Shown: positions 1-10,500 of the stretch, in pieces
Numbering within the stretch: position 1 is the stretch's first letter
Layout: each line of letters starts with the position of its first letter
Assembly: GCF_024586455.1 (NCBI RefSeq)
Contig: NC_065923.1
Location: 49,670,264 to 49,734,263 of the forward strand
Direction of reading: 5' to 3'
Origin: Bactrocera neohumeralis
Lineage: Eukaryota; Arthropoda; Insecta; Diptera; Tephritidae
DNA: 64,000 bases
Translations under genes and position numbers: made by a program
Notes under the pieces: model-generated
Told to the model about the DNA's origin: nothing
Database searches by the model: none
Seen by the model: only the letters and a program-made list of their open reading frames with translations

Positions 1-65
1 GGTTTTGTTGAAAACTAATAAAAGTGTGACAACTCATGAAATAAATGGGTCAGAAATAAAAAATC

Positions 66-670
66 TTACACCCGAAATCGTTTTTTGCGATGTCGAAATT
101 TGTTGAGCAAAGAATTTGCATTAAATTTTGCAGGCGTCGCGTTGAAGTGTGTGAAACGATGCTTTCCGACTACCAGGGTGTCATGAAACGCATTATAACT
201 GGCGATGAGACTTGGATCTATGCTTACGACCCCGAAACAACCGATCAATCGAGCGAATAAAAAGGCCGGAATTGTGGAAAGACAATTCTTGGTTTTTACA
301 CCACGATAATGCACCATCCCATACTGCCCCCGTAATTCGTGATCATTTCGCCAAAAACTCAACCCATATCGTTCCGCAACCACCGTATTCACCTGATATG
401 GCGCCGTGCGACTTCTGGCTGTTCACCAAGCTCAAAAGACCGCTCCGGGGACACCGTTTTTATACGATAGAGGAGATTCAAGCCGCGCCGAAGACGGAAC
501 TGAAGGACATGCCGGAAAGTGACTACAACCAGTGTTTCGAAGATTGGAAAATCCGTTGGCATAAGTGCATTGCATCGGGAGGGGATTACTTTGAAGGGGA
601 TGAAATTGATTTGGAAGAATAAATAAAGAATTTTCAAAATAAATACAATGTCACCTTATTTTTTGGGCAC
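66..670 (+). mobile_element. mariner (DD34D) element remnant with two internal deletions
   Basis: A mariner-family transposase remnant. A start-like stretch at 90-128 (MSKFVEQRICIKFC) is followed directly by RRRVEVCETML (about 129 on), then the first catalytic motif GDETW near 203-217. A stop at 257-259 is followed by the C-terminal third in another frame (212-622). That part has HHDNAPSH and YSPDMAPCDFWLF, the second and third catalytic aspartates with 34 residues between them. Relative to a normal ~345-aa transposase, the helix-turn-helix region and the segment between the first and second aspartates are missing, so the element cannot make active enzyme. The poly(A)-like AATAAA after 619 resembles other mariner 3' ends. 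The outer inverted repeats are not clear. Confidence 0.85.
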
Positions 671-1479
671 ATAAATACTGTTATTTTCGAGGTTTCTAAT
701 GTGGTGTCGTAAATAATTAATTAATTTTTTCCGCTTACATTGTAAACGCAAGCTGAACACTACGAGATTTATTAAAACAATGTACTAAGTATTGTACACA
801 TTGAAAAGGTCTACAGAAACTACGCGATGGTATATGTCTATCTCTTATGGATATCCCACAATAACATTTTTTTGTCGTTTACTTTTTACGACAAATGAAG
901 GCTGATTTTCGGAGCGATTTTAACCAATACAACCTTAATATTTTTTCAATTAAATAGCTTAAATGAATATTTTAGAAGATATTACAGATTAAAAAATTGC
1001 GAGACGTAGCGTTTGCGGCGGTACAAGGCTGTCGGGGCGGCGAAAGCGATCCTGTAAATAGCGCGTCGGAGGCCGCGGTTCTCCCTAGACCACTTTGAGT
1101 TTAGCAGCAATCGGACGCGTTTATTACCGGAGCCCTCTAACGAGGAATATTTAAACGGAAACGATGAAGTATATGCGTACAATTTCAAACTGATCCTTCC
1201 TCAAAAATAATACTATTGCTAAATATTTGGAGTAGTAGAAAAGAACTGCAACCAAATACGCAGTGCAATGGATTATAACTGGCTCAGTAATCAGTCGATG
1301 AATGCCAACCGACTTTTTCGTCTTTCCACGTTTGAGAACCGGTTCATAATGTATAGTCCACTAGAATGACTGTCGATTGGACTGCAGTGTGAAATGATGG
1401 AGCCATATTTCTATTGTCACACACCGACGCAAAAATTCGGTTATATTACGATTAAAGAGCCCCCAAACACTTCTCAAAA
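671..1479. other. Non-coding stretch with a GC-rich patch
   Basis: No gene is recognised. The sequence is AT-rich except for 995-1150, which is much richer in G+C. A minus-strand reading frame of 68 codons crosses that patch (1188-982), but I do not recognise it and it lacks neighbours that would support it as an exon. Confidence 0.4.
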
Positions 1480-1700
1480 TCAGCAATTCGTTGTTTTTGT
1501 TAGATTATGAACTTGCGAGGTACCCACTTTGCACATACATAGCTTGCGAGTCTTTAGGGCGTCATTGTCCTCGGTGCTCATTTCGCTTCTTTCCAACTTA
1601 GCAAACCTTTTTTCAACGGTTGATTTCCCTGGTGCAGAGCGTAAATTCAACATTATTTTCCCCTAAAATGCTTTATTAATAAAAGAAAGTCTATATGATC
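1480..1700 (-). pseudogene. mariner transposase N-terminal fragment
   Basis: Reading the minus strand from about 1640 gives APGKSTVEKRFAKLERSEMS followed by TEDNDALKTRKL. This matches the second helix-turn-helix segment (STVEKWFAKF...GEMSTEDD) of irritans-group mariners such as the Hsmar type. No catalytic domain follows. It is a short relic. Confidence 0.6.
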
Positions 1701-1744
1701 CATTTTTTTTGTAAACTAACACAAGTTGCTTCATGCTATATCTC

Positions 1745-3290
1745 ATTAACTAATAGTTCTTCTTCTTTACTGGCGTAGACACCGCTTACGCGATTATAGC
1801 CGAGTTAACAACAGCGCGAGAGGTGGCGTGTGTCGATTCTCCTTTCACGGGTCATTTCCAAGATTTGGCGCATGGTGAATATCTGGTCGGTTGTTGATTT
1901 GCCAGGTCTAAAGCCACACTGATAGGGTCCAATCAGTTTGTTGACGGTGGGCTTTAATCTTTCACATGTATACGCGATGTTGAGGAGGCTTATCCCACGG
2001 TAGTTGGCGCAGATTTTGAGATCTCCCTTTTTGTGGATTGGGCAGAGCACACTTAAATTCGAATTGTTGGGCATGCTTTCGTCCGACCATATTTTACAAA
2101 GAAGCTGATGCATGTTCCTTATCAGTTCTTCACCGCCGTGTTTAAATAGCTAGGCCGGCAATCCATCGGCCCCCGCCGCTTTGTTGTTCTTCAGGCGGGT
2201 AATTGCTATTCGAACTTCTTCATGTTCGGGCAATAGAACATCTGCTCCATCGTCATCGATTGGGGAATCGGGTTTGCCTTCTCCTGGCGTTGTACTTTCA
2301 CTGCCATTCAGCAGGCTGAATAAGTGTTCCCTCTATAATTTTTTGTATGCTTTGGGCATCGATCACTAGATCACCTTTGGGGTTTCTACAAGAGTATGCT
2401 CCCTCTTGAAACCTTCTGTTAGCCGCCGCATCTTTTCGTAGAATTTTCGAGCATCACCCCTGTCGGCTAGCTTGTCAAGCTCTTCATACTCACGAGTTTC
2501 GGCCTCTTTGGAATCTAGTACTACAGATAATCATATTTCGAGCACCGGCGAAGTCGAAGAGCCTCAACCCATTTGGGGATGTTTCATCGTGGAGGCTGAA
2601 TTTTCCGACCGTAGTGCCAAAGATACCTTCTTTGCCCACCCAGGCGTTAAAGTCGCCAAGCACGATTTTGATATCGTGGCGGGGGCAGCTCTCATAAGTG
2701 CGCTCCAAGCGCTCATAGAAGGCATCTTTGGTCACATCACGATATGTTGAAGAACTTCGCTTTGATGCGGATTTTGGCTTGACGTTCTCTCTCCCACCAC
2801 GAATCCTACACCAAATTTGCTCTCCTTTATATGGCCACTGCAGTAAATGCAACATCGCATTTCTTGGAGGGCGGTGATGTCCGCCTTCTCGAGGACATCA
2901 ACCAGCTGGGCAACGGCACATTCCCAAGGACCGGACATTCCAGGTGCATGCCCTCAAATCGTAGTCCTTATTTCGTTTGCCATGGTCGTCATCAAAAGAG
3001 GGGTCACTTATCCGAGGCTGTCGTTTAGTTTTCATTGTTATTGTTTTTTACGTGGCGGGTCGCAAACCCTGCGCACAACCCTGTGGAGGGAATGTTTCGC
3101 CTTCTCACTTTAGCTCGCCTTCAAACGGATATTCTTAGGCTAGCCAAAGGATACTTGGTCAAAGACCGAAAGTCGTGAGCTGCTTAAACCATATGTAAAA
3201 TAATCGTTTCTGGCCACTCTCAAGTGAATGGCGATCAGAGAACTTTCTTCACTTGCGTGAACTTCTACCCATGACTCCATCGACCCTCCT
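1745..3290 (-). pseudogene. RTE-like non-LTR retrotransposon (LINE-R), copy A, rearranged
   Basis: Minus-strand LINE of an APE-endonuclease plus reverse-transcriptase type, tentatively RTE/BovB-like. From its 5' end: an untranslated segment (about 3290-2950) shared with 63715-63905; endonuclease pieces at 2938-2490 (ALQEMR, VLGDFNAWVG, PNGLRLFDFAGARNMI); a linker (EYEELDKLADRGDARKFYEK) at about 2490-2420; then RT motifs at 2113-1805 (SVLCPIHKKGD, NYRGISLLNIAY, PYQCGFRPGKSTTDQIF). The end of the endonuclease domain and most of the RT are missing, and several frames are needed. It is a dead copy. Copies B and C in this window carry overlapping parts. Confidence 0.8.
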
Positions 3291-3399
3291 CCAATAGTTA
3301 TAATCTAACTAATAGAAATCATAAAGATGATGGTGGTAGTATTATCTATGTGTCAGCCACAGTAAAGCGTGGACGGATTCTCTAGTTCTATAATAAATT

Positions 3400-3960
3400 T
3401 CAATTTCATTGTGGTTTCATAAAGCAACACACTGTTATTTACTATCGATATACATCAACTGTTGAAAGATGTCTGTTGCAAGCAGATTTAAACAATTTGG
3501 TTACTTGGTGCGGTATAAATGATATGCCACCGAATCTTAAAAACTGTAAAACGATGTGCTTTTACCGTAGATCTTCATAATATATAAACTATATTCTTAA
3601 GCAAGTATTTAACTTTGCCGTATATTACTAGAAATATTTTAAAAACTGTGGAACCCATTCCGACAAATTAGCGTCCATTCAAAAGCAATTTTTAATTTTC
3701 GCCTTAAGATATTTCAAGTGACATTACAGGTTCAGTCCTCCATACTTCAGTTGTTTAAAAGTACATAAACTCCTGAATGTATCAGTTTGTAGTTCTTTTC
3801 TCTTGTGTGAAGTTAAATTTAACATCCGGCTCGCTTATCTATCCCCTGCATGTCGTTATTTCTCATTTCCGCACACTTGTTTGGTCAAACTAAAAAGAAT
3901 TTTTTCTCCTTTTCTTCACTCAATATATAAATCATATTTAAATTAATATATAAGATGCCT
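3400..3960 (+). pseudogene. Non-LTR retrotransposon RT 3'-region fragment
   Basis: The frame from about 3468 reads RCLLQADLNNLVTWCGINDM and continues NLKNCKTMCFYR. This is the segment just after the YADD box in LINE reverse transcriptases, where the helix LQxDLNxLxxWC precedes the LNxxKCK motif. Several frames downstream keep scattered similarity (YINS-MYQFVVLFSC; HTCLVKLKRIFSPFF). The fragment is truncated at both ends and full of stops. The clade is not assignable from this short piece. Confidence 0.6.
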
Positions 3961-4180
3961 AATAATGTTTAATAAAAAATAGTTGCAAAGGTTGCCTGTT
4001 GTTGGGAAGTTAAGTTTTGCTTATACTAATATAATAATATTATATATAAATATATAATACTTATGTATACAGGTAAGTAAGTAGTAGGTTGGCCGAGTTA
4101 CATGTTTTAAGGATCTTCAATGCCTGACAATGTAGAAGAGCATGTAGGAGAACGGAACGATGTGCGAAAAGCATGCTAAT

Positions 4181-4733
4181 AATGGGTTGGCAAAAAAGTC
4201 TTGCGGTATTTTTATTGAATTTTTTTTTTTATTGAAATTGAAATGAATTTTTGATGACTCATCCCCAGCTCTTGACCGATGCTACGGCTGCTACTATGCC
4301 GGTCTCTTTCGACCAATTCAGCGATTTTATCGCAATTTTCGACGACAGGCCTTCCGGAGCGTGGCGCATCTTCGACCACCTCTACACCAGAACGAAAACG
4401 TTGAAACCATCGTTGTGCGGTGGAAATGGAAACTGTATCGGGTCCATAAACTGCACAAATTTTATTGGCGGCTTGAGATGCATTTTTGCCTTTATCGTAG
4501 TAGTACTGTAAAATATGCCGTATTTTCTCTTTATTTTGATCCATGTTTGCGACGCTATAACTCACGAACGACGTAAAAGAAACGACAATCAATCACAAAA
4601 CACGTGTTAGCGCGTGAAATGTGCTTTCCAAAAAGGTATAGCATCACCCGATGCGACGAATAAAAATAGAACTACGCGCTTTCAGCGCCAACTAGCGAAA
4701 ATACCGCAAGACTTTTTGACAACCTATTATAAT
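4181..4733 (-). mobile_element. mariner-derived MITE (deletion derivative), copy 1
   Basis: About 553 bp bounded by inverted repeats: the left end reads taatgggttggcaaaaaagt and the right end, on the opposite strand, ataataggttgtcaaaaagt; both continue into cttgcggtatttt. A TA lies at each edge. On the minus strand it holds only the N-terminal third of a mariner transposase (4544-4212: MDQNKEKIRHILQYYYDKGK through IGQELGMSHQKF). That third is open here, then ends in an A/T-rich tract leading into the other terminal repeat. The catalytic domain is absent. A second copy at 51326-51882 has the same deletion endpoints, so this is a multiplied non-autonomous family. Confidence 0.9.
4212..4544 (-). 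pseudogene. Truncated mariner transposase DNA-binding domain
   Basis: Open frame inside the MITE. The start MDQNKEKIRHI is the natural mariner start. The translation has the two helix-turn-helix units: residues ~5-50 (IRHILQYYYDKGKNASQAAN) and ~60-105 (RSGVEVVEDAPRSGRP; ELVERDRHSSSRSIGQELGM). No DDD catalytic domain follows. If transcribed it could only make a DNA-binding fragment. Confidence 0.8.
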
Positions 4734-4737
4734 ATTC

Positions 4738-4857
4738 AAGTGACTGTTTGACGCCAATCGGAGATTTCAAGTGAAGCCAGGTCCTTCTCCACCTGGTTTT
4801 TCCAACGGAATGGAGATCTTCTTCTTCCTCTATTTTCCCCGGCGGGTATTTTGATTG
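4738..4857 (-). pseudogene. LINE-R 3' coding end, fragment
   Basis: The minus strand encodes KIPAGENRGRRRSPFRWKN followed by QVEKDLASLEISDWRQ. This is the C-terminal tail of the RTE-like LINE protein (compare GGSRGRGRPPLHWKD at 63930-64000). It abuts a second LINE-R fragment in the opposite orientation. Confidence 0.7.
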
Positions 4858-4945
4858 AATTTGGTATCCCCGCAAAACTAATATGGCTGTATAAATTGAC
4901 GTTGTGCAATATCAAAAGCTTCGTCAAGATCATGAGGTACCTCTC
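4858..4945 (+). pseudogene. LINE-R reverse transcriptase fragment
   Basis: Plus-strand EFGIPAKLIWLYKLTLCNIK corresponds to EFGMPAKLIRLCKLTLSNTK in copy B (8370-8430). It is a short RT fragment joined head-on to the oppositely oriented fragment at 4738-4857. Confidence 0.7.
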
Positions 4946-7077
4946 CCAACCAAGGAGGTTTCATTCATAGCCACTCCTTATCGCACATAAACTCTTATAT
5001 AAACAAAAATAATTTTTAAATTTAATTTTGGTATATAGCACGCGACTTTTCAAAAATCGCAATATACTTTGAACATGGCAAAAAACACTTTGGTCAAGAC
5101 CTCGATTGAGCTAACGTTACAAGGCATCTTCGGGGAGAAACGATTAAGCAGCTTTTTATATCTTTAAAACATTAACTAATTTTCGCAAATTATAATTCTG
5201 AATAAACTTTAAACTTCTTTATTAACATTTACAGCGTAATGATCACTAGAGTTTTCAAAATAGCACGGTCTAGACCCATTTCATTCATAACCAGCGCTAA
5301 ACCATATTAAATTTAATGGCATGGTCACTTAGTTTCTGCAAACATCTCAAATGTTAACCAACATAAACAATTCGAAGTTAGCTGGAAAGTCGGAAGTTGG
5401 GGTTAGGGAAAAGAGGACTTAATTGCTTAAAATTTAATACTTCTGCCGTATTTATTTATCAATTGTCGTTATTGCACTTTAGTAGTTTTAAACATTATCG
5501 TTATATAGAAAGTGGGTGGGGTCATCATACGATTTCATCCATTTTCGCGCGGTCGAGCCGAGCGTAAACTTAATTTCGGCCAGCGCTAATTGATTCGCAG
5601 ATTTATAGATTAGATTAGATTATAGTGGTAGAAGTTTGTTTTTTAATCCGGTAATTTTATTTGTGCTTTTGCAAGTTAAAATTGAAGACAAGAATATTTT
5701 ACTTCCAGTCTATGCTAAATATTTCTTATAAAGAAAAAATAGTTTGGAAAGCATCCCATAAAAAACCGGGATGAATGTGGTGAGCTTCGCCATATGTATA
5801 AAGATTTTAGACATTCGATTATATTTTTGATAAGGTTGGAATTTTCTATAGATTTTCAACTATTATTTCCATTTTTTATTCCATAAAGAAGAGCGAGAAA
5901 AAACTTCACAAATTAATATTTCAATATCCGTATTCTGAAAATTACTTGTAATAAGTCAATCAAAAATCAACTGATTAATATGCGCAATTTCAACCCGGGT
6001 GCGAAAAACGCTTAAAAACTGTTTTCTCACATTGATCAGTTGCGATTTTGGCTTCGGTCAGCTTACACTCTGCGCTGCCTGGGCAATTTCATATGAAAAT
6101 GTACGCGAACAGTTTTGAAGCTGATTTCTCGCTCTCGTCAGCTTTGCGCTCGTATCAGCTTTAGGCGTACGATCTGCGGGCACCCTTAGTGGCTTGAAAA
6201 CGAACAGACAGTTAACCGAAATTCAAATGGCTCGTTATCGTGATCATTTATATACAAGTATATCGTCAACTAAATTGCAGAAAACGTAACTTCTCTTTTC
6301 ATGAGTTTGAAGGCGAAGGAAAAACGTTAAACTTCATATTGAAACAAAATTTGAGTTTTGGTTATAAAATGATTATATTTTGGTTATCACAACCTCATAT
6401 TGAAAAAATGGTTATGTATTTAATAATATATCTGACAGCGATTTTCATTTTTTTTTTATGATACGTTGTTTTGCATTTTAGGTGACGATATAAAACTCCA
6501 CATCTATCTGTAACAAAATGTATAAAAATGTAGAATAAGAAAGCTTTGGATGTGGACATCTGTGTTTGGATAATTTATTGAACTGTTATTTGGTTCAAAT
6601 ATTACAGAAATAATTATAAAATTCAATTTAAATTTCATAACCTGTTTCTTCAATTTATCACCGATTATTTGCAATAATGTATGGTCCATTTAGAATTGGC
6701 AAATCCGACAGATTTTGGTGACATTTACTTGCTTAATATTAATATTCATATACCATATATGTATGTATGTACATGGCTGAGCTAAAACACCTTGAAGTTG
6801 ATCATATATTTACTATTATTCAACACGAAATTATCTTTTTTTACTTGTTTTGGTATTTTATCATTTTATATTAAATGAAAAATTGGTTATATATCATTGT
6901 ATTTAGTAATCGAAAGACAATAATATAGCAATTATAAGACGGTTGTCTAATACTGTCGATTGACAAAATACAAAACCGGTGATATCAAAGTGATAATTAT
7001 TAAAAAAAACAGTAATTATTTTATGAGGTTGTATTTAAATTAAAAGTTTTGTTTAATATATGTTTAATGGTTGAAGC
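4946..7077. other. cert 3' flank, non-coding
   Basis: No gene is recognised. A degraded piece of repeat family A lies at about 5440-5560 (tcatacgatttcatccattt). A slightly G+C-richer patch with repeated tcagctt motifs lies at 5990-6190. The rest is AT-rich with short open frames that resemble nothing. Confidence 0.5.
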
Positions 7078-7087
7078 TTTATTTATT
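7078..7087 (-). promoter_or_regulatory. Candidate cert polyadenylation signal
   Basis: On the minus strand, two overlapping AATAAA hexamers lie about 325 bases past the cert stop codon. Similar hexamers are common in this AT-rich DNA, so the assignment rests on distance only. Confidence 0.35.
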
Positions 7088-7411
7088 TTTTATTAGAATC
7101 GTTATTTGAATGCAATTTTTCTTGCTTATATACAATCACACAATATATGGTAAGAATAGTGATTTTTCGTTTGTTTATTTCTACTTAATATATATAAAAA
7201 AAATTATGATAAAACTGGAAATCGTTTGAGCTATCAAGAAGGTAATAAAGTGTTTTTTACATATTATCATTATACAAAACATTGCTACAATTTTTTTTTA
7301 CGATAATCCAAAGGCGTAGCGTCCAGTTAATTACTTAATATTAAGCAAAACACGGCTATAATATAAAATTTTCTTACATATTTTATAGAAAAATTCTAAT
7401 TTCTACAAACA

Positions 7412-7539
7412 TCAAAACATGACTGGTTTGTCCTTACATTGATCTATCACGTATCCAGTGAAGCGTTTAAGGAACTTAGGATATTCGCGCTTGTAAACAG
7501 CGCGTAAAGCGGATGCAGGTGCCCAACCACCGGGATTCA
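7412..7539 (-). CDS. cert: cert last coding exon (START C-terminal helix)
   Basis: Encodes NPGGWAPASALRAVYKREYP through DKPVMF and stop TGA. The C-terminal amphipathic helix closes over the lipid pocket in START proteins. The terminal KPVMF resembles the usual CERT C-terminus. Confidence 0.94.
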
Positions 7540-10500
7540 CTGTATTAAGCAAATAAATATATACAATATTATTAAAATTAATTACAAAACGCATTTCAAA
7601 ACCTTCTAATACTTACCAACAGAGCAGTATGTGATTTTACAAGTTAATTCATCTCGGCTGAGGATATCGTTACTTGTTTTTCCAGGTGGTAAAAGCGTTT
7701 GACAAGCTAAAATCACTGTCAGAAATATGCGTACACATTTGCCATTTTTGGACTAAAATACAAATAAAATAAAAAATATAGATTTAAATAAATAAATTAA
7801 TTAATCACATTTAATAGGCAAATTAAAATATGATAAAAAGTACTTTTATATTATCGGTATTTGTGAAGCAAACGGAGCAAGTAGATTAAGCAGATTCAAG
7901 TTAAGAACGTCTAAATGGAGTAATTTCAATTTCCAGTGTGTGGATTGTCAGAATATAACAAAATATGAGCGTGTTTTAGCACAGATAGCTCCAAATAGAC
8001 TAAGTAAGATAATTTTTAAAAACAAAAACAACTTAGTCGGTGAAACCCATTGGAAAAGAAAGATAAAATAAGAATAATTAAAGGAAAAATAATTTACGGC
8101 GATCGAAGGTTGGAAAGAGGAAGTGGAAGAGGGGGTATTTGAATTTTTAAGTGTTAAATGGTTTAGCTCGAGTTCTATGGAAAAATGTTACATGTTAACT
8201 AATAAAAAGATCTAAAACATTTGTTTCAACACATTTTCTACATAATTAAACATTTAATTTATGTGAAAAATTGAAAACAAATAAAAGAATCGACACACAA
8301 CACCTCTTCGTCGATTTCAAAGCTGCTTTTGACAGCACGAAAAGGAGCTGCCTTTATGCTGCGATGTCTGAATTTGGTATGCCCGCAAAACTAATACGGC
8401 TGTGTAAACTGACGTTGAGCAACACCAAAAGCTCCGTCAGGATCGGGAAGGACCTCTCCGAGCCGTTCGATACCAAACAAGGTTTCAGACAAGGCGACTC
8501 CCTTTCGTGTGACTTCTTCAAGCAACTTCTGGAGAAAATAATTCGAACTGCAGAACTAAACAGAGAAGGTACCATCTTCTATAAGAGTGTACAACTGCAG
8601 GCGATATCATTGGCCTTAACAACCGCGTCGTTAGTTCTGCTTCCTCCAGAATGGATAAGGAAGCGAAGCAAATGGGTTTGATGGTGAACGAGGGCAAGAC
8701 AAAATATCTCCTGTCATCAAACAAACAGTCGTCGCACTCGCGACTATGCACCCACTACACAGTTGGCAGTCATACCAACAACAACGTCAGCCTTGAAATC
8801 CAACGCAGAATATCTCTTGCCGACAGGTGCTACTTCACACTAAGTAGGCAATTGAGAAATAAAGTCCTCTCTCGACGAACAAAAACGAAACTCTATAAGT
8901 CACTCATTATTATTGTCCTGCTATATGTTGCAGAGGCATGGACGATGACAGCATCTGATGAGCCGACGTTGCGAGTTTCGAGATAAAAGTTCTGTGAAAG
9001 ATGTATTGTCCTTTGCGCGTTGAAGGAGTGTAGATCTCCTGCTAATAACCTTCTTTAATACCGCGGACGTAGCTAGAAGGTGTATGAGTGAGAAAGTTGC
9101 TCTCAGACTGCAAGCTTTAGCTCTTTGGAATGACTATCTTTTCTCTGTCACGTACCTTCTACGGGCTTTCTCCACAAGTGTGATCTTTTCCAGCGTCTTC
9201 TGCCATACAAAAATTCTCTAAAGCGGTACAACTTAGACTATGGTTTCACAGAATCACAGGCTTCTACATTCATCCGAAGTTGCGGAAAAGGTTGCTTCTT
9301 TGACAAAAAGTGATTTTTCGAACCGAATTGCTAGTCAGTTAAAGTTGACTTTAAGCACAGTTGTGGCTATAAGGAAACGATGCAAAAGTAATTGCTGCCT
9401 CTAACGTGGGAGGACGCTCACAATTGTTATAAAACGATGGAGCTAGACAAAGAGTGAGAATACACACTAAACCGGATAATACAACGCCGAAGAAGGCTGC
9501 AATCGCCGTGAATAAAAATATTAGCGAAGAGCTCAAATTTGTAGTAGATTACATAACAAAACGTTTTTTTTTTCATAATGCAGACGCACATTCACAATAA
9601 GGAATATCGCTTCATTCCTAACAGAAAATGTCTTTTCGCGACGATGACAAAAGCTGTCTGAAAAAATGTACGGGACCTCGGGCCACTTTGCCTGTGAACG
9701 CACTACATTCATGACATGAAAACCAAAAAACATGATTTTAAATGAAACCGGATGTAAAGACAAATTTACAAACATCACTAGGATGATTCTATAAAATTTG
9801 TTTGCATTCATACCTTATGACAAAAGTATGTATGCACAAACGTTTTTACAGAAACCTTTAATGACCAAAGTAAATAAAACAAGAAAAAATTTTAACTTCG
9901 ATCGCACGGAAGCTATATTATCCTTCACAAATAAAAAAGTTTCCAAAAAACAAAAGTGTTTTTGGTCGATCAGTTTGTATGGCAGTGGTCCGAACAGGAA
10001 AAATTTGTTCGTGTTATGACTTATATTTTGACCAATTGTCGACTTGTTAGCAATAAAATTTATTTTTTCAGCCATTATTTATGACTGTACACCTTTTTCG
10101 CAAATAAAAACATCATGCGATTGTATTGTAAAATGAAAAAAAGGGTTTGAATATAAGCGAATGCGTGCTGCACATCTATTTAGTAATTTAAAAATATTTC
10201 TAAATTTGCCGACGACAGTAGAGAGAAGTAGTGTAGTTAGTGTAGTTATTTTACAAAGCGAAGCATTAAAATAGCTCTGTTAAGTCATTTGTAATAACTA
10301 TTGATAATTTAAAACAAATAAATTTACCTATTTACTTAAATAGACGATTGTAATGGATATTTATACAAATAAGTAAATGTGTGATATTTACTTGACCAAT
10401 CAAATATCGTTATGTATGCTATGTAGCTCACTTACTTCTTGTTTAGAATATTCCGTCGAGTTATTACATACAACCCACATGTCTACCGCGTCATCATCTA

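Noticed and set aside
9351..9536. Hydrophobic 61-codon minus-strand frame as a membrane protein exon
   Set aside because: No splice sites in matching phase and no homology recognised; located in a TE-rich cert intron.
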